A DNA stretch of 64,000 nucleotides, taken from Rhizobium sp. AC27/96. GTDB taxonomy: Bacteria; Pseudomonadota; Alphaproteobacteria; Rhizobiales; Rhizobiaceae. A model generated the notes under the pieces. The model was given only the letters and a program-made list of their open reading frames with translations. It made no database searches and was not told where the DNA came from. Positions 16,712 to 24,994 of the stretch are shown here, in pieces. Position 1 is the first letter of the stretch, and the number at the start of each line of letters is the position of its first letter. The stretch is from assembly GCF_001692325.1 (NCBI RefSeq), contig NZ_LXKN01000019.1:1-64000 (forward strand). Reading direction: 5' to 3'. A program made the position numbers and the translations under genes.

Positions 16712-17502
16712 CGCGGCTCCATTTTCTGACCTTGGGGAACGCTCTTGACCTCGGCGTTGAAGAACTTCTCCCGCCGGGCCTGCGCCAGATCCTTGTCGGT
16801 CTGTTCCGTCTGAAGCCAGGTCCCCATCATCGTCATCTGTTGCGAAACGAGACCGCGAAGCTTCTGAATTTGCGCGACTTGCTGAGCGGCAATCTCGTGG
16901 CCGACCTGCAAAGCCTTCATCTGCCCGTCCGCCGTCTCGGACATCGACCGCAGCGAGGACATCGTGTCTTCCTCGCTATCGAACTGGTCGGCGGTGAGGC
17001 TCGCGGCCTTCAGCGAGCTGGCAATCGTGTCTCGGTTGGTATTCGACCAGGATTGGTAGGTCGAGGAGAACGTCGCGTTATCAGGCAAATTCGTCTTGAG
17101 ATCGGCGTAACTCTGAAAACGCTGCTGAAGGACGTCGTCCGCATTGCCCATCGAAAAGGCGATACCCTGTCCCTGACCGACGATGCTGCGCAATTGGTTG
17201 AGATCGCTTTCGACCTGCCCCCAGGCATGGTTCGGAAGCTGCGCGGTGTTTTGCAGCATGTTCTGGTAGATCTTGAGCTGGTTCTGGATTTGCTCCGCAA
17301 GCTGACTGATCTGCGTCAGCTGATTGTCGACCTGGATGCCAGAGCTTTTCATAAGGTCGACGAGTTGCGCGTTGTTGGCGAGCTGTGTCCATTCCGTCGC
17401 AGCGCCGGTGGCTGTGCCGGCTTGCACTGTGCCTGCGGCTCCAATCGTGAAAGCGGCCGCCGCTAAGCAGGCGAGCCATCTATTTGAGTAGCGATGCACC
17501 AT
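16705..17502 (-). CDS. trbJ: Conjugal transfer protein TrbJ (VirB5-like)
   Basis: 265-residue secreted helical protein of the TrbJ/VirB5 group, expected at the pilus tip or base. The signal peptide MVHRYSNRWLACLAAAAFTI... ends near AQA-like VQAG at about residue 29. The mature protein is rich in Gln and Asn helices (QLTQISQLAEQIQNQLKIYQ). The ATG at 17502 has GAGGAG upstream; 16 extra residues from an earlier start lie within trbE and are not needed. It overlaps the trbE end by 23 bases. Confidence 0.92.
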   Translation of the reverse strand: MVHRYSNRWLACLAAAAFTIGAAGTVQAGTATGAATEWTQLANNAQLVDLMKSSGIQVDNQLTQISQLAEQIQNQLKIYQNMLQNTAQLPNHAWGQVESDLNQLRSIVGQGQGIAFSMGNADDVLQQRFQSYADLKTNLPDNATFSSTYQSWSNTNRDTIASSLKAASLTADQFDSEEDTMSSLRSMSETADGQMKALQVGHEIAAQQVAQIQKLRGLVSQQMTMMGTWLQTEQTDKDLAQARREKFFNAEVKSVPQGQKMEPRW

Positions 17503-19930
17503 CGTGAACTCCTCTCGTTTCAAGCCAGTGGATCGGCCAGTCGCGGCCATGTTCGGATTTCAGTGCGCGGATGCGTTTGAGGTCCTCTTTGCCCGACGCG
17601 CCGACAAAGCTCAGCGCAACTGGTCCAAGCGACATGTCGAAGAGTCGCCGTCCCTCGGGGCTGACGACGTAGTATTCGCGCTTCGGCATCGCGGTTGCGA
17701 CGATTTCGATCTGCCGCTCGTTGAAGCCGACGCGCTCATAAAATTCTCGCGCCCCCGACTCGCGAGCGGCGCCATTTGGGAGGCAAATTTTGGTGGGGCA
17801 GGATTCCTTCAGCACGTCGATGATCCCGGACCGTTCGGCATCGGAGATCGATTGGGTCGCAAGAACGACAGCGCAATTCGCCTTACGCAGCACCTTGAGC
17901 CACTCGCGAATCTTGTCGCGGAATACGGGGTGGCCGAGCATCAGCCACGCCTCGTCGAGGACGATCAGGCTTGGCGATCCGTCAAGACGCTTCTCGATCC
18001 GGCGGAACAGGTAGGTCAGCACCGGTACGAGATTGCGTTCACCCATGTTCATCAGCTGCTCGGTCTCGAAAGTCTGGAAGGCGCCGAACGTAAGGCCGTC
18101 TTCTTCAGCATCGAGGAGCTGGCCCATCGGGCCATCGACGGTGTAGTGATGCAGCGCGTCCTTGATCTCGCGCAGTTGCACGCCGCTGACGAAATCCGAG
18201 AGCGAGCGTCCGGATGCGCTCGCCATCAGTCCGATCTGCCGAGAGATGGCGTTGCGATGATCGGGGGTGATGGTGACGCCCTGTATACCGACCAGCATCT
18301 CGATCCATTCCGTCGCCCAAGCCCGGTCAGCATCACTCCTGAGTTCGGAGAGCGGGCAGAAGGCCAAGACCCTCCCCTCCTCCGCATTGTCGCCGCCGAT
18401 CTCGTAGTGATCGCCGCCGGCCGCGAGCGTCAGGGGAAGAAGCGAACTGCCCTTGTCAAAGGCGAAGATCTGGGCATTTTCGTACCGGCGAAATTGCGCG
18501 GCGATCAGAGCCAGAAGTGTCGACTTGCCCGAACCGGTTGGACCGAAGATCAGCGTGTGACCGACATCATCGACGTGAAGGTTCAGACGAAACGCTGTCG
18601 AGCCGCTCGCAACCTGCATCAAGGGCGGTGAATTTGATGCGTAAAAGGGGCATGGCGCGACCGGGTTCCCGGACCACACAGAGTTCAGCGGAATCAAGTC
18701 GGCGAGATTGCTGGTGTTGATCAGCGGCTCACGAATGTTGCAATACCAGTTGCCTGGCAGGCTGCCGAGATAGGCGTCGGTGGCGTTCAGCGTTTCGATC
18801 CGCGCCCCAAAACCTTCCGCCTGGATCAGCCGCCGGATCGCTTCGGCCTTCTCCTGGAGCGCCTCGCGATCGCTGTCGAACAGCACGACGACCGGTGTGT
18901 AATAGCCATAGGCAACCAGTTGCGACGAGGCCTGCGCGATCGCATCCTCCGTTTCGACTACCATGGTCATGGCGTCCTGGTCGACGGATCGACTTTGTGT
19001 CTGGAATAGCTGGTCGAAGAAAGGCCGAACTTTTTGTTGCCATTTCTTGCGTGTGCGTTCGAGTTTTTGTCGAGCCTCCTCGGCGTCAAGGAAGATGAAG
19101 CGCGATGACCATCGGTAGGTGAGCGGCATCAGATCAAGGCTGTTCAGAATGCCCGGCCAGCTTTCTGCCGGCAGACCGTCGATCGCAACGACGCCGAGGA
19201 AACGGTTTTCGACCTTTGGCGTCAGTCCGTGTTCAAGCTCGGCCGTCGCGATCCAGTCAAGATACATGGGAGCACTAGGAAGCCTGATCGGGTGGCTCTC
19301 GCCGGTGATGCAGAAGCGGGCGAACTGAAGCAGCTCGTCATATCGGGCAATCCTTTCCCCTCCCCTCTCAACCGTTTCACGGGTTTCCATTCGCCGGATC
19401 GAAAGTGTGTTGGCAAAATACTGCTCAATCTCTCGCACCGCGTTCTTGAACACGAAGAGCACCGTGTCCGCGTAGGACTTCTTCCGGCTCTCCTCATCTG
19501 AGTAGATATATTTGCTGAGAGCGGTCTTCTTGGACTCTGGCGGCCGGTAGGTCAGGATCAGCGCATGCTTGCTCTCGAAATGCCCCTGCTCGCGGACAAA
19601 ATGCGCCCGGCGCTCGGCGTCGATTGCGCGGGTTACCGGGTCGGGGAAATGGCAACGCTCTTCCGATGGATAGTCGACTGTTGGAATGCGGATGGCCTCG
19701 ACCTGGATCATCCAGCCGGTGCCAAGCCGCGACAGGATCGCATTGATCTGCCTCGACAACTCGTTGCGTTCGAGGTCCGTCGCGCTTTCGGAATCCGGCC
19801 CCGCGAAGTACCAGCCGGCCATGAGGCTCCCGTCTTTCAAAAGGAGGACGCCATTGTCGACGAGTCCGGCATAGGGGACGAGATCGGCGAAGGACGGGCC
19901 GGTCACCCGGAAGCGTTTGAGTGCTACCAT
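17480..19930 (-). CDS. trbE: Conjugal transfer ATPase TrbE (VirB4-like)
   Basis: 816-residue VirB4-family ATPase that powers channel and pilus assembly at the inner membrane. The N-terminal CagE/TrbE domain (about 1-250) contains DNGVLLLKDGSLMAGWYFAG. The ATPase domain has Walker A GPTGSGKST at about 463-471, Walker B LIVLDEAWLML near 650, and the following LRKANCAVVLATQS. Length and motif order are normal for the family. It lies 10 bases after trbD and overlaps trbJ. Confidence 0.96.
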   Translation of the reverse strand: MVALKRFRVTGPSFADLVPYAGLVDNGVLLLKDGSLMAGWYFAGPDSESATDLERNELSRQINAILSRLGTGWMIQVEAIRIPTVDYPSEERCHFPDPVTRAIDAERRAHFVREQGHFESKHALILTYRPPESKKTALSKYIYSDEESRKKSYADTVLFVFKNAVREIEQYFANTLSIRRMETRETVERGGERIARYDELLQFARFCITGESHPIRLPSAPMYLDWIATAELEHGLTPKVENRFLGVVAIDGLPAESWPGILNSLDLMPLTYRWSSRFIFLDAEEARQKLERTRKKWQQKVRPFFDQLFQTQSRSVDQDAMTMVVETEDAIAQASSQLVAYGYYTPVVVLFDSDREALQEKAEAIRRLIQAEGFGARIETLNATDAYLGSLPGNWYCNIREPLINTSNLADLIPLNSVWSGNPVAPCPFYASNSPPLMQVASGSTAFRLNLHVDDVGHTLIFGPTGSGKSTLLALIAAQFRRYENAQIFAFDKGSSLLPLTLAAGGDHYEIGGDNAEEGRVLAFCPLSELRSDADRAWATEWIEMLVGIQGVTITPDHRNAISRQIGLMASASGRSLSDFVSGVQLREIKDALHHYTVDGPMGQLLDAEEDGLTFGAFQTFETEQLMNMGERNLVPVLTYLFRRIEKRLDGSPSLIVLDEAWLMLGHPVFRDKIREWLKVLRKANCAVVLATQSISDAERSGIIDVLKESCPTKICLPNGAARESGAREFYERVGFNERQIEIVATAMPKREYYVVSPEGRRLFDMSLGPVALSFVGASGKEDLKRIRALKSEHGRDWPIHWLETRGVHDGASLLK

Positions 19931-19940
19931 GACCGCCTCC

Positions 19941-20240
19941 TCAGTGCCGTCGCCACGGCGAAGTGGTTGCCTTGTAGGTGGGCTTGTAGGAAATGTGCCT
20001 GATATAGACCTGCCGCATGAGCGGATCGGACTTCGCCATCATTCTGAGCGCCCCGACGATCACGACCCAGACGGCGACGCCGAAAAGCACCGAATAGATG
20101 GTGAGGACGACGAAGATCAGGATGACGGCGGCAAGACCGGTGATTAGCACCAACTCCCGGTCGGCGCCCATGAGTAGGTTCGGGCGTGAAAGCGCCCGAT
20201 GAATGCGATTGCGTCGCAGGCCAGACAGGGAGTCAGCCAT
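19941..20240 (-). CDS. trbD: Conjugal transfer protein TrbD (VirB3-like)
   Basis: 99-residue inner-membrane protein of the VirB3/TrbD family: basic N-terminus (LSGLRRNRIHRALSRPNLLM), a pair of close hydrophobic segments at about 32-67, and a C-terminus ending near YIRHISYKPTYKATT. The ATG at 20240 gives the family start MADSLSGL; an earlier start overlaps trbC further and is not needed. It overlaps the trbC end by 8 bases. Confidence 0.92.
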   Translation of the reverse strand: MADSLSGLRRNRIHRALSRPNLLMGADRELVLITGLAAVILIFVVLTIYSVLFGVAVWVVIVGALRMMAKSDPLMRQVYIRHISYKPTYKATTSPWRRH

Positions 20241-20616
20241 GAGCCCGCTCCCCCGCCCCAGTCGAACCAATTGACGTGATCTGCTCGTCCGTCAGCCCGA
20301 TCGAAGCGCCGGTCGCACCGAACAAGCCGACAATGTTGGTGGCGCCGAGCAGGATGCCGGCGACGAGAACGACGTAGACAAGCCGTCGCGCGAAGTCGTT
20401 GAGCTCACCGCCGAAGATGAGCATCCCGCCAGCGATCGCCACGGCTGCAAGTGCGATCGCACCCGCGACCGGGCCTGTGATCGACTCCTGGATCTGTTTC
20501 AGCGGCCCTTCCCATGGAAGACTTCCGCCTGAGCTGGCGAACGCCGGCTCGATCGAGGCAAGAACGATTGGTGCCGCCAAGAGCACAGCGGCGATGAGGG
20601 CATGCTTACGCGACAT
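20233..20616 (-). CDS. trbC: Conjugative pilin TrbC (VirB2-like)
   Basis: 127-residue prepilin of the TrbC/VirB2 family: a long signal sequence (MSRKHALIAAVLLAAPIVLA, cleavage likely after AFA near residue 28), then two hydrophobic helices around 50-68 and 78-98 separated by a short polar turn (FGGELNDFARR). In RP4 such prepilins are processed and cyclised by TraF; traF is present at 6.8-7.4 kb. An AGGAGG-type site lies before the ATG at 20616. It overlaps trbB by 11 bases and trbD by 8. Confidence 0.92.
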   Translation of the reverse strand: MSRKHALIAAVLLAAPIVLASIEPAFASSGGSLPWEGPLKQIQESITGPVAGAIALAAVAIAGGMLIFGGELNDFARRLVYVVLVAGILLGATNIVGLFGATGASIGLTDEQITSIGSTGAGERAHG

Positions 20617-21583
20617 GGAGCGCCTCCTGTTCTTCGGTGAGCTGCTCGGATTCAATCTCATACTCGCCGTCCGCGAACCGCTCGACGTGGATAACGTCAC
20701 GTACTCGCCGTCCGCGCGGCGTTCGCTCGATCGAAACAACAAGGTCTACCGCCTCTCCGATCACCTCTTGCATTGGCTGCTGGCTTGCCTCGGCCGTCAG
20801 TTGTTCAAGGCGGCGAAGCGCGGACATTGCGGTGTTGGAGTGAATAGTCGCAACGCCACCGGGATGGCCGGTGTTCCATGCTTTGAGCAATGTCAGTGCC
20901 GCGCCATCGCGGACCTCGCCAACCACGATCCTGTCGGGACGCAGGCGCATAGTGCTCTTCAGGAGCCGCGCCATATCGATCGCATCGCTGGTATGAAGAA
21001 GAACGGCATTTTCAGCAGCGCACCGGATTTCCGCCGTGTCTTCGAGAATGACGAGGCGGTCCTCCGGTGTGGATTTGACGATCTCGTCAATGACAGCGTT
21101 CGCAAGTGTCGTTTTTCCTGAGCCCGTTCCTCCGGAAATGATGATGTTTAGCTTCGCGGAAATGGCGCTTCTTATTGTCAATGCTTGAGACTCTGTCATG
21201 ACGCGGGTCCGGACATAGTCTTCCAGTGGAATGAGGCGTGATGCTCGGCGCCGAATGGTGAAGGCAGGCTTGGTAACGACCGGAGGCAAAAGACCTTCAA
21301 AGCGATGTCCGCCAATCGGCAATTCGCCGGAAATGATAGGTTGCTCTGTGTCAACCTCGGATTGGAGGGCATGTGCCACGGTGCCGATCACCATTTCGGC
21401 CGCAACTGAGGACATTTCGCCAGCGGGCGCGACGCCGTGCCCGAGGCGTTCGATGAACAGCTTTCCGTCCGGGTTGAGCATGATCTCGACGACGGTTGCG
21501 TCGTCCAGCGCCACGCAAAGCTGATCGCCGAGCGCCTCCTGAAGTTTGCGGACAAGTCGTGGATGAGAACGGAGCTGGTTCAC
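20606..21583 (-). CDS. trbB: Conjugal transfer ATPase TrbB (VirB11-like)
   Basis: 325-residue hexameric secretion ATPase of the VirB11/PilT family. The N-terminal domain includes MLNPDGKLFIERLGHGVAPA. The C-terminal RecA-like domain has Walker A GGTGSGKTT at 151-159, the Asp box VILEDTAEI, Walker B LRPDRIVVGEVRDGAA and the His box GHPGGVATIHSN. Length is normal. It is the second gene of the traI-trb operon, 10 bases after traI. Confidence 0.96.
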   Translation of the reverse strand: MNQLRSHPRLVRKLQEALGDQLCVALDDATVVEIMLNPDGKLFIERLGHGVAPAGEMSSVAAEMVIGTVAHALQSEVDTEQPIISGELPIGGHRFEGLLPPVVTKPAFTIRRRASRLIPLEDYVRTRVMTESQALTIRSAISAKLNIIISGGTGSGKTTLANAVIDEIVKSTPEDRLVILEDTAEIRCAAENAVLLHTSDAIDMARLLKSTMRLRPDRIVVGEVRDGAALTLLKAWNTGHPGGVATIHSNTAMSALRRLEQLTAEASQQPMQEVIGEAVDLVVSIERTPRGRRVRDVIHVERFADGEYEIESEQLTEEQEALHVA

Positions 21584-21593
21584 GGATTTCTCC

Positions 21594-22217
21594 TTACGCT
21601 GCCTGGCTGAGAGGGGGGAGTTCAGAACGATAGTCGGAGGGGCGGAGCCTCAGGAAGGTGTCCGCATTGGCGGGCAACGTGCCCGCCACAGCCATCGTCA
21701 CGCCGATCTTCTTGGGTTCACCCAAACGCTGCAGCGGCCATCCGACGCGCGCAAGGATCCGCTCGAACCGAAGATCGGTCACCGTGACAATCTCGGTGTA
21801 GCCGTTCGCGATGCACCATTCGATGATGCCCGCGAACATGGTCAGTGTTGCTTCGTGGACCGAACCGTTTCCCCTTCCCTCCGCGAGAGCAGTGTCGACG
21901 CAGAAGCGGGAACTCTCGATCATCGCGGCATGACTGTTGAAGTGACCGTCGGGGAGAAGTGATGGAAAGACGTCGGCTACCATTGTCGGGCCAAGCGCAG
22001 GAAGTAGCCTCGCACATCCGGCCAGTCGTCCGGTCTCTGCGATTGCGACAACATAGGTTGGCGGAAGCGCGTCGAACCTATCCGACTCGCAACCCGCTGC
22101 AACGTCGACTTCCCAACCCAAGCGATCGGAAAAAACCCGTGCACGAAGCTGGTAATGTGTGTGGAGGAGGTGCGCTTCGAGGATCGTCCGAGGCGTTGAG
22201 AGGGCAAGAACCTGCAT
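21594..22217 (-). CDS. traI: Acyl-homoserine-lactone synthase TraI (LuxI family)
   Basis: 207-residue LuxI-type autoinducer synthase that makes the quorum signal sensed by TraR. All eight invariant family residues are present, each one position later than in LuxI: Arg25, Phe29, Trp35, Asp46, Asp49, Arg70, Glu101 and Arg104. It is the first gene of the leftward trb operon. An 18-bp dyad (22277-22294) lies 60-77 bases upstream of the start codon, at a distance suited to TraR activation, giving a positive feedback loop. It should not be confused with F-plasmid TraI, which is a relaxase. Confidence 0.95.
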   Translation of the reverse strand: MQVLALSTPRTILEAHLLHTHYQLRARVFSDRLGWEVDVAAGCESDRFDALPPTYVVAIAETGRLAGCARLLPALGPTMVADVFPSLLPDGHFNSHAAMIESSRFCVDTALAEGRGNGSVHEATLTMFAGIIEWCIANGYTEIVTVTDLRFERILARVGWPLQRLGEPKKIGVTMAVAGTLPANADTFLRLRPSDYRSELPPLSQAA

Positions 22218-22276
22218 GAATTTCTCCGTCGTTGTTAGACGGCGAGGAAGTCAGCACAGATTGGAATCGAGGGGCA

Positions 22277-22294
22277 GTTGTAGAATCCTACAAG
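22277..22294. promoter_or_regulatory. TraR-box-like dyad upstream of traI
   Basis: GTTGTAGAATCCTACAAG is an 18-bp dyad with perfect 6-bp arms TTGTAG (22278-22283) and CTACAA (22288-22293) plus flanking G/C complement. Its size and position 60 bases before traI match the tra boxes of Ti plasmids, although the sequence differs from the Ti consensus. A related half-conserved copy lies at 22376-22393 on the repA side. Confidence 0.6.
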
Positions 22295-22375
22295 CTCGCC
22301 GTGAGTGAGTCGCGTTTCGACGGATGCACGGTTTCTCGGATTCAGACTTTTGCGCGCCAAAACCATATGAGGGTT

Positions 22376-22393
22376 CTTGTAGGATCCACAGTA
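22376..22393. promoter_or_regulatory. Second TraR-box-like dyad on the repA side
   Basis: CTTGTAGGATCCACAGTA repeats the first ten bases of the reverse complement of the dyad at 22277-22294; its right arm (CCACAG) matches CTACAA at four of six positions. Ti plasmids carry two tra boxes between traI and repA, one raising transfer genes and one raising repABC expression. The layout here is the same. The rest of the 22218-22605 gap contains no gene I can support. Confidence 0.45.
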
Positions 22394-22605
22394 AGACAGA
22401 TCGTGAACACACGTGGTGGGAGCGCGCTTAACATGCGGATTCTAAACGTAAACTCTATTCCGGTTCCGGCTTTCTTGTTTTCCGTGTTAGGGATTCGTTA
22501 ACCTAAAAACTCTTGCTCAAAAGTCAGAATCGGCGCTAACTGGTAGTGGCGGAACTTTATCAGTTTCGCGAAAATTATCGCCACTGGCAACGAATGGGTT
22601 TTGAG

Positions 22606-23820
22606 ATGGCGAAGACCGCCGCAAAAGCAGCAGCTGTGATTGAGGGATTGACCGCCCTGATGGAGCGTCATGCCGACGCTCTTTCAAGCCAACTTCAAGC
22701 GCATCATCTCAAGGTGTTCCCGCCGACCTCCGAGAAGGGAATTCGAACGTTTGGTCCCTCTGAGGCGTCGAAGCTCCTCGGTGTTGGCGAGTCTTATTTA
22801 CGCCAGATTGCTTCGGAAATGCCAGAGTTGAACGTTAGCGTCAGCCCGGGCGGCCGAAGAAATTTCTCAATTGATGATATCCATGCGATCCGCAAACATA
22901 TGGACCACGTCGGACGCGGAAGTCGCCGTTACCTGCCCTACCGGCGCGATGGCGAACAGCTTCAAGTGATCTCGGTCATGAATTTCAAAGGTGGTTCTGG
23001 CAAGACCACCACCGCCGCGCATCTGGCACAATATCTCGCGATGCGCGGATATCGTATCCTCGCCATCGATCTTGATCCCCAGGCAAGCCTTTCGGCGCTT
23101 TTCGGCAGCCAACCGGAAACCGATGTTGGTCCGAACGAAACACTGTACGGCGCGATCAGATACGATGAAGAGCAGGTTCCGATCGAGCAGGTCGTCCGAG
23201 GAACATATATTCCAGACCTCCACCTGATCCCCGGTAACCTCGAGCTGATGGAGTTTGAGCATGACACTCCACGTGCGCTGATGAAGCGGAAGGAAGGCGA
23301 CACGCTCTTTTATAGTCGTATCAGTCAAGTGATCGAAGACGTGGCCAACAATTACGATGTCGTCGTGATCGATTGCCCTCCTCAGCTCGGCTACCTCACG
23401 CTTTCGGCCTTGACCGCTGCGACGTCAATCCTGGTCACCGTCCATCCTCAAATGCTGGACGTGATGTCGATGAACCAGTTCCTCGCGATGACGTCGAATC
23501 TGCTCCGCGAAATTGAAAACGCCGGTGCCGAATTCAAATTCAACTGGATGCGGTATCTCATAACGCGTTTTGAACCGAGCGATGGACCACAGAACCAGAT
23601 GGTGGGCTATTTGAGGTCGATATTTGGCGAAAATGTCCTCAATTTTCCGATGCTGAAGACGACGGCGGTATCGGACGCTGGTCTGACAAACCAAACCCTT
23701 TTTGAGGTCGAGCGCGGACAGTTCACGCGGTCGACATATGATCGCGCCTTGGAGGCAATGAATGCCGTTAACGACGAGATCGAGACACTAATCAAAGCAG
23801 CATGGGGTAGAACCACATGA
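22606..23820 (+). CDS. repA: Plasmid partition ATPase RepA (ParA family)
   Basis: 404-residue repABC-type partition ATPase that moves replicons with RepB and represses the operon. The N-terminal HTH region (ASKLLGVGESYLRQIASEMP) and DNA-binding part occupy about 1-110. The deviant Walker A motif KGGSGKTTTA follows near residue 127, with VVIDCPPQLG further on. The open frame extends to a GTG at 22546, but neither start has a clear ribosome site. I prefer the ATG at 22606 because it places MERHADALSSQLQ about 20 residues in, as in other RepA proteins, and gives the usual length. The stop overlaps repB by ATGA. Confidence 0.93.
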   Translation: MAKTAAKAAAVIEGLTALMERHADALSSQLQAHHLKVFPPTSEKGIRTFGPSEASKLLGVGESYLRQIASEMPELNVSVSPGGRRNFSIDDIHAIRKHMDHVGRGSRRYLPYRRDGEQLQVISVMNFKGGSGKTTTAAHLAQYLAMRGYRILAIDLDPQASLSALFGSQPETDVGPNETLYGAIRYDEEQVPIEQVVRGTYIPDLHLIPGNLELMEFEHDTPRALMKRKEGDTLFYSRISQVIEDVANNYDVVVIDCPPQLGYLTLSALTAATSILVTVHPQMLDVMSMNQFLAMTSNLLREIENAGAEFKFNWMRYLITRFEPSDGPQNQMVGYLRSIFGENVLNFPMLKTTAVSDAGLTNQTLFEVERGQFTRSTYDRALEAMNAVNDEIETLIKAAWGRTT

Positions 23821-24839
23821 GCCGGAAACATATCCTTGGCGTCGCCACAGACGTCTCAGAGACGTCATCTGCCGACAACAGGGCGCCGAAGAGCCGCTCC
23901 ATGCCGCTTCTCGGTGTGACCCGGAAGGAACGCGATCCGGCAACGAAGCTGACAGCGAACATCGGTAACGCCTTGCGTGAGCAGAATGATCGACTAGGTC
24001 GTGCTGAAGAGATCGAGCGGCGCCTGGCCGAAGGTCAGACGGTCATAGAGCTGGACGCATCGGTGATCGAACCGTCGTTCGTCCAGGATCGCATGCAAGG
24101 CGATATTGACGGCCTTCTCGCCTCGATCCGCGAGCAAGGTCAGCAGGTTCCGATCCTCGTTCGACCGCACCAAGAGCTTTCGGGTCGATATCAGGTTGCT
24201 TTCGGACATCGGCGATTGCGTGCTCTTTCGGAGCTAGGTCTTCCAGTCAAAGCCGTTGTGCGGGACCTGACGGACGAGCAGCTCGTTGTGGCCCAAGGTC
24301 AGGAAAACAACGAACGCGAAGATCTCACCTTTATCGAGAAGGCCCGCTTCGCCTACCATCTGAACAAACAGTTTTCGCGCGAGATTGTCATCGCTGCGAT
24401 GTCGATCGACAAAAGCAATTTGTCGAAAATGCTCCTGCTTGTCGACGCCCTCCCCTCGGAATTGATCGACGCCATTGGCGCTGCTCCGGGTGTTGGGCGC
24501 CCAAGCTGGCAGCAACTGGCAGAGTTGGTCGAGAATGCAGTGTCTGCTTCGGATGTGTCCGTCTATGCGGCCTCTGATGAGGTGCAGGCATTGCCATCGC
24601 CAGACCGGTTCAAGGCGGTGGTCGCCAGTTTGAAGCCTCGCCGTCCACCTCGCGCCCTGCCCGAGGTGATGTCGGCCCCGAATGGAGACAGGCTAGCGCA
24701 GGTCTCTCAAAGCAAGACTAAGCTGGAAATCACTATCGACCGGAAGGCGACGCCTGATTTTGCGACCTTCGTGCTGGAGCAAGTGCCGGCGCTATACCAA
24801 GCCTACCAGGCTGAGAACCAACGGAAACAGGGAGAGTAA
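23817..24839 (+). CDS. repB: Plasmid partition protein RepB (ParB family)
   Basis: 340-residue centromere-binding protein. After a divergent N-terminus (RSMPLLGVTRKERDPATKLT), the ParB/Spo0J nuclease-like domain spans about residues 75-190, with GQQVPILVRPH, YQVAFGHRRLRALSELG and the following VVAQGQENNEREDLTFIEKA. A helix-turn-helix (about 190-215) and a C-terminal dimerisation region follow. It should bind parS; two candidate sites are at 26315 and 26598. Its ATG overlaps the repA stop by 4 bases, and the 155-base gap to repC holds the ctRNA. Confidence 0.94.
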   Translation: MSRKHILGVATDVSETSSADNRAPKSRSMPLLGVTRKERDPATKLTANIGNALREQNDRLGRAEEIERRLAEGQTVIELDASVIEPSFVQDRMQGDIDGLLASIREQGQQVPILVRPHQELSGRYQVAFGHRRLRALSELGLPVKAVVRDLTDEQLVVAQGQENNEREDLTFIEKARFAYHLNKQFSREIVIAAMSIDKSNLSKMLLLVDALPSELIDAIGAAPGVGRPSWQQLAELVENAVSASDVSVYAASDEVQALPSPDRFKAVVASLKPRRPPRALPEVMSAPNGDRLAQVSQSKTKLEITIDRKATPDFATFVLEQVPALYQAYQAENQRKQGE

Positions 24840-24845
24840 CCGCAA

Positions 24846-24899
24846 AAGAAAAGAGCCTCCTCAACGTCGCCGTCGCGGAAGCCCTTCTGTCTCTGTAGC
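24846..24899 (-). ncRNA. Antisense ctRNA in the repB-repC gap (approximate ends)
   Basis: On the minus strand, a promoter reads TTGACG (24929-24934) and GATTCT (24906-24911) with a 17-base spacer, giving a start near 24899. About 15 bases further begins a stem of nine pairs with two G-U wobbles (AGGGCTTCC with GGAGGCTCT, 16-base loop), followed by TTTTCTTTT, a Rho-independent terminator. The transcript would be about 55 bases. All repABC plasmids studied carry such a counter-transcribed RNA here; it limits repC expression and causes incompatibility. Confidence 0.8.
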
Positions 24900-24994
24900 A
24901 AGAACAGAATCGCATTTCCTCGAATCCTCGTCAAGAGTTCTTTGGCACCGTTTTGGTGAGCGCGTTTCTTTTGCCTGCTGAAAGGTGAGAGACG

